64,000 bases of DNA from Undibacterium umbellatum (lineage in GTDB: Bacteria > Pseudomonadota > Gammaproteobacteria > Burkholderiales > Burkholderiaceae_D): the NCBI RefSeq assembly GCF_014284125.1, contig NZ_JACOFX010000001.1, positions 372,001-436,000 of the forward strand. Direction: 5' to 3'. The notes under the pieces are model-generated. The model was not told the DNA's origin. It saw only the letters and a program-made list of their open reading frames with translations, and made no database searches. A program made the position numbers and the translations under genes. Positions within the stretch are counted from its first letter, which is position 1. Each line of letters opens with the position of its first letter. Of this stretch, positions 17,742 through 27,009 are shown piece after piece.

Positions 17742-19487
17742 TTAAAACTCTTCCCAATCTGCACTGCCAGACTGCGGGTTATTGCTGGAGTTTGCTACGC
17801 GTTTGATTTGCTTTACTGCTGCTTTGTTTTTTTCCTGACTGGCCGCTTTCTTTATCAAAGGAATGATTTTTTTGTCGTCCGTGGAAGGTTCACTCCATTT
17901 TGGTTCCTCGTACTTTTCAGCGCTCAGCTGGAAGGTACTTACCAATTCAGACAAATCATCGGCCTGGTTTTGCAACGCTGTCGCTGCGGCAGCAGCCTCC
18001 TCCACCAAAGCCGCGTTTTGTTGGGTGACATCATCCATTTGAACAATCGCTTCATTGATTTGCTCGATACCAGCCGTCTGCTCCTGACTGGCCAGCATAA
18101 TTTCACTCATGATGCTGGTGACCCTCTTGATACTGATCACGATCTCGTCCATGGTCACGCCTGCCTGATCAACGAGCTTTGCACCTATGCCTACCTTGGT
18201 GACAGAGTCATCTATCAAATGCTTGATTTCACGCGCGGCCTCGGCTGAGCGTTGCGCCAAATTTCTAACCTCAGTAGCGACAACAGCAAAGCCGCGCCCT
18301 TGCTCACCGGCACGAGCCGCTTCTACCGCAGCATTGAGCGCCAGTATATTGGTTTGGAAAGCAATGCCATCAATCACCCCAATGATATCGACAATTTTAC
18401 GGGATGAAGTATTGATGGACCCCATGGTTTGCACAACCTCGGAAACAACCGAACCTCCTTTTATTGCCACGTCAGACGCAGATTTTGCTAACAAGTTTGC
18501 TTGTTTAGCACTATCAGCGTTTTGCTTGACTGTCGAAGTCAATTCTTCCATTGAAGATGCTGTCTCCTCAAGCGAACCAGCTTGTTGTTCGGTACGTGAA
18601 GACAAATCCATGTTGCCAGAAGCGATTTGACGAGAAGCAGTTGCGATAGTATCAGTACCAGAGCGCACCATACCAACGATGCTGGCCAGGCCCTTCTGCA
18701 TCTCATCCATGGCATGCATGAGACTATGCGTATCCTTTTCAGCAAGGCGAATTGGCACTGACAGATCCCCTGCCGCGATTCTTTCTGCAATCTGCACTGC
18801 ATAGCGTGGCTCGCCACCTAATTGCTTTAGTAGGCTCCTGACGATGATCCACGCAGCCAGCACCCCCAAAAACAAAGCTGCGGCCCCAAACATAAACATG
18901 AGATTCTTGGCTTTGGCATAGTCTTTCTCTGCCTGCAAAATGGCTTCGGTATTTTGCTTGTCTTCGACAGAGATAAATTCATTCAGCAAATCCCACCATT
19001 TCTTTTGTATCGGACGGAATTCAAAGCGCAACAATTTATACGCCTCTTCACCTTTTTTTTGGACACCTAGCTCAGCGCCCTTGGCGATGAAAGGTTCGGA
19101 CAGTTTTGCCTGATCTCTAATGCTCGCCAGCAGAGTAAGTTGTTCAGGCGATGCGTTAGTATCAGATTTGAGCATCTGAGAAAGTTTTTCTTCTGCATCG
19201 TTGTATTTCTTGGTCTGCGTTGCAATCCGTTTTACTTCAATCTGAATTTCAGCCTCATCAGAGAGCAGAATAAGGTTTCGCAAGGCCAGCGCCCGTTCGG
19301 TCACTGTCAGATACATGGTCGACGCTAACTTAGACTGCACATTATTGACGTTAGCGATTTCGTCCATACGCTGATTCATCCGGGCCATGTAAGTGATCCC
19401 TAGTAGCAGCACAACCAGCAATAACCCCAAAACCAATCCAAAACCAGTGATCAAACGGGTTGAGACCTTAGAATTTTCGATGTTCAT
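17742..19487 (-). CDS. Methyl-accepting chemotaxis protein
   Basis: A 581-residue chemoreceptor. The first membrane helix is about residues 12-34. A helical periplasmic domain of the four-helix-bundle type follows (35-194), then a second membrane helix (195-216) and a HAMP domain. The signalling tip reads [20 protein letters not shown], as in class 36H receptors of Betaproteobacteria. The protein ends in DWEEF after a basic flexible linker, like the CheR/CheB-binding pentapeptide of E. coli Tar and Tsr. The start at 19487 follows GGGGAAA; the frame is open for 47 more codons upstream, but these look non-coding. No chemotaxis kinase genes are nearby. cysC starts 46 bases downstream with no terminator visible. 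Confidence 0.92.
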   Translation of the reverse strand: MNIENSKVSTRLITGFGLVLGLLLVVLLLGITYMARMNQRMDEIANVNNVQSKLASTMYLTVTERALALRNLILLSDEAEIQIEVKRIATQTKKYNDAEEKLSQMLKSDTNASPEQLTLLASIRDQAKLSEPFIAKGAELGVQKKGEEAYKLLRFEFRPIQKKWWDLLNEFISVEDKQNTEAILQAEKDYAKAKNLMFMFGAAALFLGVLAAWIIVRSLLKQLGGEPRYAVQIAERIAAGDLSVPIRLAEKDTHSLMHAMDEMQKGLASIVGMVRSGTDTIATASRQIASGNMDLSSRTEQQAGSLEETASSMEELTSTVKQNADSAKQANLLAKSASDVAIKGGSVVSEVVQTMGSINTSSRKIVDIIGVIDGIAFQTNILALNAAVEAARAGEQGRGFAVVATEVRNLAQRSAEAAREIKHLIDDSVTKVGIGAKLVDQAGVTMDEIVISIKRVTSIMSEIMLASQEQTAGIEQINEAIVQMDDVTQQNAALVEEAAAAATALQNQADDLSELVSTFQLSAEKYEEPKWSEPSTDDKKIIPLIKKAASQEKNKAAVKQIKRVANSSNNPQSGSADWEEF

Positions 19488-19903
19488 GATTTCCCCAAAA
19501 ACGTTGTCAGATGCAGAGAGTTTGACTAGATCCGGGCTTGCATAGGTTTGCGCTACAAGCTCATATTGCCACACAGATTTTAATGCCACAAGGAAATTAT
19601 TAAAAAATGTAACTTCGGATTTATCCATTAAATATCAAATACTTAAGGATATAAACTGCGACTATTGAAGTCTAAATCTTAGTAGCAATATTTATATATA
19701 GGTATTTATTTAATGTTTATCAGATTTAATAGTAGTAGATTTTTTTGCAATGTCAAATAGTTAATCAATGATTGCCTCTTTGAACTTTTTCAGAAATCTG
19801 ATTGTGCATTTTTTTTGAAGATTGAGGCACAGGCAGCAATGCTTGGCATAATATGCAGATATATAACAAACGGCAGAATCCAAGACGCCAAAAGGAGACC
19901 AAC
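19488..19903. promoter_or_regulatory. AT-rich divergent intergenic region
   Basis: 416 bases separate the chemoreceptor and the Mpo1-like gene, which diverge. The central part (about 19670-19800) is clearly more AT-rich than the rest of the window, with many TA-rich and T-rich tracts that could hold promoters for both genes. I could not assign exact -35 and -10 boxes, and no coding sequence or clear operator was seen. Confidence 0.4.
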
Positions 19904-20236
19904 ATGGCAGAAAAATTCACTAATTTTTCAGCGTTTTATGCCTTTTATCTCACCGAACACAGTAATAAAACCTGTCGACAACTGCACTTTTTAGGTAGCA
20001 CATTGGTCATATTATGTTTAGCAGGGTTTATTGCAACTGGTGCAATAATGTATCTACTTGCAGCACCCATCTGCGGCTATGGTTTTGCCTGGATTGGGCA
20101 TTTTGTGTTTGAAAAAAACCGACCAGCTTCGTTCAAGCAGCCTCTATTCTCCTTCATGGGGGACTGGGTCATGTACTGGCAACTGTTGAGTGGAAAAATC
20201 CGCTTCGCCCAACAGGATGAGGCACGAAAAGCCTGA
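19904..20236 (+). CDS. Mpo1-like (DUF962) membrane protein
   Basis: A 110-residue inner-membrane protein with two or three hydrophobic segments (about residues 28-65). The DUF962/Mpo1 signatures are present: FYLTEHSNKTCRQLHFLG at the start, with a conserved His, and GHFVFEKNRPASF in the middle. Yeast Mpo1 is an iron-dependent dioxygenase that alpha-oxidises 2-hydroxy fatty acids; the bacterial members are not characterised. AAAGGAG eight bases upstream fixes the start. A lipid-related function would fit the acyl-CoA catabolic operon that begins 200 bases on, but that operon is on the other strand. Confidence 0.85.
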   Translation: MAEKFTNFSAFYAFYLTEHSNKTCRQLHFLGSTLVILCLAGFIATGAIMYLLAAPICGYGFAWIGHFVFEKNRPASFKQPLFSFMGDWVMYWQLLSGKIRFAQQDEARKA

Positions 20237-20443
20237 CCGAAGCAATATACCTGCGTGATCTATTGCAATCTTGCACGAAACCGTTCTGGAAATAATGCGT
20301 AGGGCCGAAATCAATTAATGACGGAGTCGTTTGCCGATCTGGAACACATGAAATCTATAAGGTCGACGATGTTGTCACCTAATCTGGCGGGAAGAACGCT
20401 GCAATAAAATCAAGTTTATCGAGGGGACGCAGCTCGTTTGGCA

Positions 20444-20878
20444 TTACGCAAAGTGGTAGGTCATACTCACATGAGGAATACCAGCTTCTTCAAAAATCTC
20501 ACTATCGCGGGTGTAGCCTTCCTTGAGATAGAAATTCTCTGCTGACTGTTGGGCATTCAGGCGCACAGCCACCTCGCCTCTGGCCTTCGCCTCTTTCATC
20601 AGGGCACGCAAAATCTGTGCACCTACACCCAAACCACGCGCCGTTGCCAATACAGCCATGCGGCCTATGTGCGCGTCAGGCAACAGGCGGCCTGTTCCTA
20701 CAGCTTGCCCATTGGCATCATAAGCAACCGCATGCAAACATTCAGCATCGGCGGCATCCCATTCCAATTCGGCAGGGATTTTTTGCTCAATGACAAACAC
20801 TTCATAGCGTATTGCTTGCGCATCTTTTTGCAGCGTAGCCCAGTCGGCAATGACCAGGCGCAGGTTTTCAGTATTCAT
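20444..20878 (-). CDS. GNAT family N-acetyltransferase
   Basis: A 144-residue acyltransferase with the GNAT fold. The acetyl-CoA-binding loop appears as RMAVLATARGLGVGAQILRAL (written in two parts: RMAVLATARG and LGVGAQILRAL). The N-terminal block IRYEVFVIEQKIPAELEWD resembles the ElaA-like subgroup. The substrate is unknown. It is the last gene of the eleven-gene minus-strand operon; its ATG overlaps the TGA of the upstream thioesterase gene by four bases, which indicates coupled translation. No terminator is visible after it. Confidence 0.85.
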   Translation of the reverse strand: MNTENLRLVIADWATLQKDAQAIRYEVFVIEQKIPAELEWDAADAECLHAVAYDANGQAVGTGRLLPDAHIGRMAVLATARGLGVGAQILRALMKEAKARGEVAVRLNAQQSAENFYLKEGYTRDSEIFEEAGIPHVSMTYHFA

Positions 20879-21318
20879 GGTCGGATATCCACAGGTGCAT
20901 GCGTCTCATAGGATGAAATTATCTCACGCCATTCATCTGTGACTGCAACTGCCTTGCGTTTTTCAGTATCTGCATAGACATACACCAACTCGCCGGATAT
21001 CAGATGGTTTTCACCAAGATAAATTTCGAGAACGAATTGGAGAGAAGACCTGCCTAAGCTGGCACAGCGTACACCGACATCAAGCTCATCATCAAACCTG
21101 GCTGGTGCCATGTATTCTACTGTGGATTTGCGGGCAAACAGCTCCTTCCCCTCTGCGGCTTGCGCAATCACATTTGGCAGACCGATAGCACGCCAGTATT
21201 CGGTAAAGGCGACATCAAAGTAATTGAGGTAATTGCCATTAAAAACTATGGCTTGCATGTCAACTTCAGACCAGCGCACTCGCAAGCGATGAAAGAAAGC
21301 AAAATCTGCTTTGGCCAT
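20875..21318 (-). CDS. Acyl-CoA thioesterase, 4HBT hot-dog fold
   Basis: A 147-residue hot-dog thioesterase of the YbgC/4-hydroxybenzoyl-CoA type. The catalytic region is VRWSEVDMQAIVFNGNYL, with the aspartate of EVDMQAIVF as the likely active residue. It should hydrolyse an acyl-CoA to free acid and CoA in the cytoplasm. The chain length is not predictable. It starts five bases after the upstream hydrolase gene and overlaps the GNAT gene by four bases. It is one of two thioesterases in the operon; the other (26542-27009) is of the PaaI type. Confidence 0.87.
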   Translation of the reverse strand: MAKADFAFFHRLRVRWSEVDMQAIVFNGNYLNYFDVAFTEYWRAIGLPNVIAQAAEGKELFARKSTVEYMAPARFDDELDVGVRCASLGRSSLQFVLEIYLGENHLISGELVYVYADTEKRKAVAVTDEWREIISSYETHAPVDIRP

Positions 21319-21323
21319 AAACC

Positions 21324-22220
21324 CTAACCCTGCAAAAATTGACGAATAAGACGGTTGACGCGTTCCGGCTGTTCATGGATGACCCAGTGTGAGCCTTCTG
21401 GAATGCGCTGTATCTGGATATCATCGACAAAATTCTCGATACCATCCAGCAAAGTCTTGGGTAGCGCCTTATCGTTTTCACCCCAGATGACGCGGGTAGG
21501 TACCTTGACCTGGAAATCAGCCGGATTCAGATTCAACTGTAGAGGTCCAGGATTTTTATCAGTCGGCGGATGTAATGGCGAAGCACGATAATAATTGACA
21601 CCGCCAGCCAAACCGCGCGCCCAGCATGCATGATAAGCGGCTTTTGTCGCAGTATCAAACCACTCCGCATCGCCCTGACCCATGCCATTGAAGAAGCCAT
21701 CCATGAGAGCAAAATCATCTTTGGCAAGCGCCTCTTCAGACCCTGGATTGCGCAACCAGTTCATGTATTCACTGGAAGTCTTTTGCGCAGGATCAGTCGC
21801 CAACGCCTGCATGAACAGGTATGGATGCGGTGAATTGATGATGATCAGTTTTTCAAACAAGGCAGGCAGGGCAATCGCCATATTCCAGCATACCGCCCCA
21901 CCCCAGTCATGCGCAACGACCGTGGCTTGCTGATAACCGAGGTATGCAATCAGCAAACGCAGGTCATCGACAATATGTCTGGCCTTGTAGGCAGCAACAT
22001 CTTTAGGCATATCAGAAAGATTGAAGCCGCGCAAATCCGGTGCCACGGCAAAATAATCCTGTCCAAACTCAGCTAGTTGAGCCGACCATTCGTACCAGAA
22101 TTCTGGGAAGCCATGCACGAACAAGATCAATGGCCTGCCTCGCTCACCCGCACAGGCAAAATGCAGGCGGGTTCCATTCTCCAGTGTAGCAAACTGATTG
22201 CTTAGTATCTCTGCTGTCAT
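21324..22220 (-). CDS. Alpha/beta hydrolase, epoxide-hydrolase-like
   Basis: A 298-residue alpha/beta hydrolase. HGFPEFWYEW is the oxyanion-hole motif of epoxide hydrolases. The nucleophile elbow reads VVAHDWGGAV, with aspartate rather than serine, as in epoxide hydrolases and haloalkane dehalogenases. The acid is in IWGENDKALP and the histidine in EGSHWVIHEQ. It would open an epoxide to a diol, but the substrate is unknown. The ATG at 22220 has GGGAGAAG upstream and is chosen over a TTG one codon earlier. It lies between SDR and thioesterase genes in the operon. Confidence 0.87.
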   Translation of the reverse strand: MTAEILSNQFATLENGTRLHFACAGERGRPLILFVHGFPEFWYEWSAQLAEFGQDYFAVAPDLRGFNLSDMPKDVAAYKARHIVDDLRLLIAYLGYQQATVVAHDWGGAVCWNMAIALPALFEKLIIINSPHPYLFMQALATDPAQKTSSEYMNWLRNPGSEEALAKDDFALMDGFFNGMGQGDAEWFDTATKAAYHACWARGLAGGVNYYRASPLHPPTDKNPGPLQLNLNPADFQVKVPTRVIWGENDKALPKTLLDGIENFVDDIQIQRIPEGSHWVIHEQPERVNRLIRQFLQG

Positions 22221-22252
22221 CAATGCTTCTCCCTGATGTTTGAAAGTGATGA

Positions 22253-23152
22253 TCAGGCCTTGAGCTTCGCTCTGAGCATGTCACGAATATGCGGTGCAGC
22301 CTTGTAAGGATCACCTGGATTGCGTTGCAAGACTATGTCTTCCATGCGTTCCTGCACATTACCCAAAGCGCCAGGATGAGAAAAGATGTAGAACTGCTCA
22401 TCAGCAATTGCCTTGAAAGTGTTTTCAGCCACTTCTTCAGCGGTCACCTTACCAGAATTAACAGCCTTGTCTGACATGGTCTGAGCTGCTCTTTGGCTGG
22501 CGGTTGGCGCAGAACCTGGCACATCGTCAGGGCGGTTTCTATGCGATTGTGAAATTCCGGTAGGTACAAAATAAGGACACAACACAGATGCGCCTATCGG
22601 TGCCTCAACCAGTTTTAAATCCTGATACAAAGATTCTGACAGAGATACAACTGCATGCTTGGAGACGTTATACACACCCATGGTCGGCGCATTAAGCAAG
22701 CCCGCCATGGATGCCGTGTTGACGATATGCCCTTCAAATTGCGGATCTTTTCTTGCACATTCCAGCATCAGATTAGTGAAGATGCGCACACCATGGATAA
22801 CACCCCAGAGATTGACACCTATCACCCAATCCCAGTCAGCCTGGGTGTTTTCCCAGATAAGACCACCCGATCCGACACCGGCGTTATTGAATACCAGATG
22901 CACGGCACCAAATTTCTCCATGGTGGCGTCAGCCAGCGCCTGCACTTCTTCTGCATGACGCACATCGCAACGCATGGCCAGCACTTGTGCACCTTGCGCT
23001 TCCAACTCGACCCTGGCTTTATCCAGAGCGTCTTGCTGCACATCCGCCAGCACCAGCTTCATGCCCAGGCGCGCACCGATAATCGCAAATTCACGGCCAA
23101 AACCACTGGCACCACCGGTAATCACGGCTACTCTGTCTTTGAATACTTTCAT
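22253..23152 (-). CDS. Short-chain dehydrogenase/reductase (SDR)
   Basis: A 299-residue NAD(P)-dependent oxidoreductase with a classical SDR core. The cofactor motif is TGGASGFG at about 13-20, NNAGVG follows, and the catalytic YNVSK carries the Tyr and Lys. The C-terminal segment (about 200-299) is longer than in minimal SDRs and has a conserved IFSHPGALG block seen in fatty-acid-linked members. AGGAGACAAC gives a strong ribosome-binding site. It probably interconverts a hydroxyl and a keto group on a lipid or acyl intermediate; the exact substrate is not known. Confidence 0.9.
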   Translation of the reverse strand: MKVFKDRVAVITGGASGFGREFAIIGARLGMKLVLADVQQDALDKARVELEAQGAQVLAMRCDVRHAEEVQALADATMEKFGAVHLVFNNAGVGSGGLIWENTQADWDWVIGVNLWGVIHGVRIFTNLMLECARKDPQFEGHIVNTASMAGLLNAPTMGVYNVSKHAVVSLSESLYQDLKLVEAPIGASVLCPYFVPTGISQSHRNRPDDVPGSAPTASQRAAQTMSDKAVNSGKVTAEEVAENTFKAIADEQFYIFSHPGALGNVQERMEDIVLQRNPGDPYKAAPHIRDMLRAKLKA

Positions 23153-23184
23153 GTTGTCTCCTGTATGTAATTTATTACGCTTAT

Positions 23185-24117
23185 TTATTTTGCACGTTTC
23201 ATTTGGAACCCTACGCGTGGGAAATGCACGACCACAGTTCCAGCTCGTACATCTTCGCGACGAAGGGCTAATTCATTTTCGCTAGCAATAACCAACTCAC
23301 CCATGACTGGGTCCAATGCATAGTCGGTCGGCATGATGGCAACCTGCTCACCCAGAGCTATGCCATGACTGTCAATAAAATTGCGTCCATCTATGTCAAA
23401 ATTCTTTGTGTTCCTGGCTATGTCAATTGCTTCTGCACTATTCAAAGCCTCTGACTGGTGATGGCCGAAAGCACCAAGCCTGTCCATCCATGCCAACAGC
23501 TTGGGATGTGGATCAAAGACTTTACTAATCGCAGGAGCAAGGCGAACCAACCACAAAGCCTGATACACAGAGAAATCAGCAATACTGGCTTGCGCACCCA
23601 GCAAAAATGGCGCATCGTCACTGAGCATGTTTTCCAGACGCATTAAATATTCACAAAGCTGTCCTTTAGCTTCACCCATGCTGGTGCGTGGCATATTGCC
23701 ACGCATGGTGGCACGGTCTGCACTGAACGCCTGTAATTCCTCCGCACTAATATTACCGAATATGGAAGGAATGGCTGCTGGCTGAAACGCATAAGGAATA
23801 GCAGTCCAGAACAGCGTAGAGTCCGCCCATTGCGCCAGATTGCGGGCAATGCCATTGATGGCGGCGGGATAAAGCGAACGTGTTGGCGAACGTTTTTCCA
23901 GTACATCGGCAATCAAGGAAGTATCACAATAAATATCCCCACCGACTTGCAGTATGGGCGTGCGTCGGTAACCACCTGTCAATGCAGTTACATCTGGCTT
24001 TGGCAAAATGATTGGTACCGTGACTGACTTCCAATTTAATTGCTTGAAACCGAAGATCAGGCGTATTTTTTCCGAAAACGGAGATATTTCAAAATTGTGT
24101 AAAATAAGATCGGACAT
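23185..24117 (-). CDS. Glutathione S-transferase family protein with C-terminal extension
   Basis: A 310-residue protein. Residues 1-80 are the thioredoxin-like GST domain (HNFEISPFSEKIRLIF, then RRTPILQVGG with the cis-proline, and a DTSLIADVLE block). Residues 95-220 are the helical domain. A further 75-85 residues at the C-terminus are beta-rich by pattern and are absent from ordinary GSTs of about 210-230 residues. The serine in SPFSEK sits where many GSTs have the glutathione-activating residue. A glutathione-linked step in the pathway is possible, but these long members are not well characterised. Confidence 0.85.
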   Translation of the reverse strand: MSDLILHNFEISPFSEKIRLIFGFKQLNWKSVTVPIILPKPDVTALTGGYRRTPILQVGGDIYCDTSLIADVLEKRSPTRSLYPAAINGIARNLAQWADSTLFWTAIPYAFQPAAIPSIFGNISAEELQAFSADRATMRGNMPRTSMGEAKGQLCEYLMRLENMLSDDAPFLLGAQASIADFSVYQALWLVRLAPAISKVFDPHPKLLAWMDRLGAFGHHQSEALNSAEAIDIARNTKNFDIDGRNFIDSHGIALGEQVAIMPTDYALDPVMGELVIASENELALRREDVRAGTVVVHFPRVGFQMKRAK

Positions 24118-24150
24118 GGTTGCTATGCGCTCTTTTGGTTAACACATGGA

Positions 24151-25161
24151 CTAGATCAGCTTTACCAGTTGCTTGCCAAAGTTCTTGCCTTTCAACAGGC
24201 CAATAAATGCTTCTGGCGCAGCAGCAATCCCTTCAGCGACAGATTCACGGAATTTCAATTTACCAGTCGCAACCAGGCCACCAAGTTCTTTCAAACCCTG
24301 CGGCCACAAATCCATGTGTTCAGAGACGATGAAGCCACGCATGGTCAAACGCATAGTCAGGAATATACGGGCGTTTTTGATACTTAATTGTTCGCCGTTG
24401 TAACCGGCAATCAAACCACACAGGGCAATACGGCCAAAGGCATTCATGTGTGCCAGACTGGCATCAAAGATTTCACCGCCGACATTTTCAAATACGGCGT
24501 CAATTCCACCTGGTGTTGCGGCTGCCAGATCAGCTTCTAGATTGCCTGCCTTATAATCGATACAGGCATCAAAGCCCAGTTCATGGACGACATAAGCACA
24601 TTTGTCTACGCCACCAGCAATGCCCACGACGCGGCAACCCATTTGCTTGCCCAGTTGACCAACCACACTGCCAACCGCACCACTGGCGGCAGATACCACA
24701 ATGGTCTCGCCCGCCTTGGGTTGCATGATCTGTGTCAGGCCGTACCAGGCTGTCAGTCCGGGCATGCCGACTGCCCCCAGGTAAGCAGATAAAGGAATGT
24801 GCGTGGTGTCGACTTTACGCAGTAACAAGCCATCTGACACGCCCATTTCTGACCAGCCCAGCATGCCTATGACTTTGTCACCGACATTGAATTTGGCATT
24901 CTTGCTGGCGACCACTTCACCTACCGTGCCACCTATCATGGTTTCGCCTATCACTTGTGGGGCTGCGTAGCTTTTTGCATCTTCCATGCGGCCACGCATG
25001 TAAGGGTCCAGCGACATGTAGTGATTGCGCACCAGGAGCTCTCCATCCTTCAGTTCTGGCACAGACAGAGATTCAAGGCGGAAATTTTCTGGCACGACCT
25101 GACCTTTAGGGCGGGAGGCCAGCACAATACGTTGGTAAGAAGGTTGAGAATTAGTCGTCAT
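24151..25161 (-). CDS. NADP-dependent medium-chain reductase (CurA-like)
   Basis: A 336-residue zinc-free MDR enzyme of the leukotriene B4 dehydrogenase/CurA group. These reduce the double bond of alpha,beta-unsaturated ketones with NADPH. The N-terminal block HYMSLDPYMRGRM is characteristic. The Rossmann motif is AASGAVGSVVGQ, and GLTAWYGL and ENVGGEIFD are conserved. It is cytoplasmic. The gene follows the serine hydrolase gene by seven bases. In the operon it could remove an enone or other reactive unsaturated product. Confidence 0.9.
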   Translation of the reverse strand: MTTNSQPSYQRIVLASRPKGQVVPENFRLESLSVPELKDGELLVRNHYMSLDPYMRGRMEDAKSYAAPQVIGETMIGGTVGEVVASKNAKFNVGDKVIGMLGWSEMGVSDGLLLRKVDTTHIPLSAYLGAVGMPGLTAWYGLTQIMQPKAGETIVVSAASGAVGSVVGQLGKQMGCRVVGIAGGVDKCAYVVHELGFDACIDYKAGNLEADLAAATPGGIDAVFENVGGEIFDASLAHMNAFGRIALCGLIAGYNGEQLSIKNARIFLTMRLTMRGFIVSEHMDLWPQGLKELGGLVATGKLKFRESVAEGIAAAPEAFIGLLKGKNFGKQLVKLI

Positions 25162-25168
25162 GATTTGC

Positions 25169-26473
25169 TCATTTCATCAAGTGATTTGCCAGAGCCTGAA
25201 AAGCGCGATAAGTGACAGGGTCAGTTGCGCCATTGGCAGCAATGGGATGGGAAGAAAATTTAACAATGACCATTTCGGCCACCGGGTCGATATAAATACG
25301 TTGACCGTGTATGCCACGTGCTTCAAATGTCTGGTGGCTGTTGTGTCCCACCCACCACATATTGCGGTATGAGTAGCCGGGCAAGGTGGCATAGCCTGCT
25401 TTAGCGAACTTGGCCGGATCAGCACCTTTGCGAATATCTTCTACAGCAACGGCAGGAATGATCTGCTGGCCATTGAATTTGCCATTCAGGCGCATCATTT
25501 CACCAAAGCGTGCCATGTCACGCAAGGTCAGGTTCAGGCCACCACCGCCCTGCTCGGTGCCTACACTATCGACCGAAAAATAAGCATCATTCTCGGTACC
25601 CAGTTTTTGCCAGATACGTTCAGACAAGAGATCAGACAGATTTTGTCCGCTTGCCCGTTTGACTATCCAGGCCAGCACCTCGGCATTGACGGTCTTGTAA
25701 GCAAAGGCTTCATCGTGCCTGCCCTCTTTTTTTAATTTCACCAGGAAATCATAAAAGGTTTTAGGCCCATCATGAGTTGGTGCTGTTGGCAGTAAGCCGC
25801 CTGACCTGGCGTAATCCCAGACTTCAGCTTTAGGGTCAGCATAGTTTTCAGAATACTGCACACCTATGGTCATGTCCATGACCTGGCGAACGGTGGCATC
25901 GCCATAGGCGGTGTCTTTGAGTTCGGGAATATATTGCGTGACAGGTGCACTGGGATCGAGTTTGCCTTCCGCAGCCAAAGTCGCAGCCAGCGTACCTACA
26001 AAAGACTTGGTGACCGACATAGCGATATGTGGCAAGTAGGTTTTGGTAATGCCAAGGTAACGCTCGTAGACTATCTTGCCCTTGTGCAGCACCAGTATGC
26101 TATCGGTATAAGTGCGGGCCTGCATATCGGCCCAACCAATATCTTTGCCATTTTCATCTGCAAAGCGCAGTTTGTCGAGATCACGCAAAGCCACAGGTAA
26201 GGCCGATACTGGGCCAGCACCATGCCAGACATTGCTGGTAGGCCCCAGTTCACGCCCATGCGAAAACGACCAGCGCGTACGCGGGAACTGGTAATTGCTG
26301 CCATTGGCAAACTTGATGATTTTGTCGGGTGCAGGCGGAAAGCCTTGCATCCAGCCCATTTTTTGCGGGTCACTTGCCTCGGCATCAGGCAAGGCTGTTT
26401 GTGCCAAAGACATGCTCATGAATGATCCACTGAGTAAAGCAAAGAAAAGAATTGCAAAGCGAGTCTGCTGCAT
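25169..26473 (-). CDS. Exported serine hydrolase, class C beta-lactamase fold
   Basis: A 434-residue protein with a signal peptide: basic MQQTR, a hydrophobic core, and likely cleavage after SLAQ-A near residue 25. The Ser-x-x-Lys active site is in MSVTKSFVGTL. A tyrosine motif is likely at YSENYA, and the C-terminal domain ends with an HGQRIYIDP region. The family includes esterases, peptidases and 6-aminohexanoate-dimer hydrolase-like enzymes, and true beta-lactamases are a minority. GGAG lies seven bases before the chosen ATG; an ATG four codons upstream overlaps that site. It is the only clearly exported protein of the operon, so it may release the substrate from an ester outside the cytoplasm. 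Confidence 0.85.
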   Translation of the reverse strand: MQQTRFAILFFALLSGSFMSMSLAQTALPDAEASDPQKMGWMQGFPPAPDKIIKFANGSNYQFPRTRWSFSHGRELGPTSNVWHGAGPVSALPVALRDLDKLRFADENGKDIGWADMQARTYTDSILVLHKGKIVYERYLGITKTYLPHIAMSVTKSFVGTLAATLAAEGKLDPSAPVTQYIPELKDTAYGDATVRQVMDMTIGVQYSENYADPKAEVWDYARSGGLLPTAPTHDGPKTFYDFLVKLKKEGRHDEAFAYKTVNAEVLAWIVKRASGQNLSDLLSERIWQKLGTENDAYFSVDSVGTEQGGGGLNLTLRDMARFGEMMRLNGKFNGQQIIPAVAVEDIRKGADPAKFAKAGYATLPGYSYRNMWWVGHNSHQTFEARGIHGQRIYIDPVAEMVIVKFSSHPIAANGATDPVTYRAFQALANHLMK

Positions 26474-26541
26474 GTTTGTCTCCATTTATTCTTTATTGGA
26501 CTTGCAGGCACTACTTACTGCTTATTGGAACTCAGAAGACA

Positions 26542-27009
26542 TTAATCACTGCCATAAAGTTTTTTCATATTTTCGCCAGACTTCAAGCGTCGCAGGTATT
26601 TGAATGTCCCCATGGCTTTGGCAATGAGTTTGTCGCCATTCCAGACTTCACCTTCGCAAAAGCACATGGTGGTGGATTGATGGAACGCCTTGCCTCGTGC
26701 CTCCATACGACCACCTGGCACACCACCAGGTTGCAGGAAAGTGGTTTTCATCTCTACCGTGACGACACCCTTTAGGTCACTGCTCATTGATCGCCCTGCC
26801 ATCGCCATGACCACATCTAGCATGGTCATGATCACGCCGCCATGGGCAATTTGCCAGCTATTCATGTGACGCTCGGTCAAATCCAGTGCCAGACGCGCAT
26901 GACCATTTTCCATTTCCAGGAATTCAACACCCAAGTCATGAAGAAAGGGATTCAATACCGGCGTCGGTTGCGCAATGGGAAGCTCCGCATGAGAATTCGC
27001 CTCCGTCAT
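26542..27009 (-). CDS. PaaI-type thioesterase
   Basis: A 155-residue hot-dog thioesterase. The PaaI signature AHGGVIMTMLDVVMAMAG contains the usual HGG, and a VTVEMKTTFLQPGG block follows. It should hydrolyse aromatic or medium-chain acyl-CoA esters. It overlaps the end of the upstream SDR gene by four bases (ATGA), showing coupled translation. Residues 1-25 are a variable N-terminus. Confidence 0.88.
   Translation of the reverse strand: MTEANSHAELPIAQPTPVLNPFLHDLGVEFLEMENGHARLALDLTERHMNSWQIAHGGVIMTMLDVVMAMAGRSMSSDLKGVVTVEMKTTFLQPGGVPGGRMEARGKAFHQSTTMCFCEGEVWNGDKLIAKAMGTFKYLRRLKSGENMKKLYGSD

Noticed and set aside
19488-19628. Upstream extension of the chemoreceptor frame
   Set aside because: The added 47 residues contain no signal or membrane helix of the kind expected and lack a ribosome-binding site; the ATG at 19487 follows GGGGAAA.
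20237-20443. Short open frame of 29 codons from 20318 after the Mpo1-like gene
   Set aside because: No ribosome-binding site and no recognisable sequence. I considered a transposase remnant, but there are no inverted ends or matching motifs.
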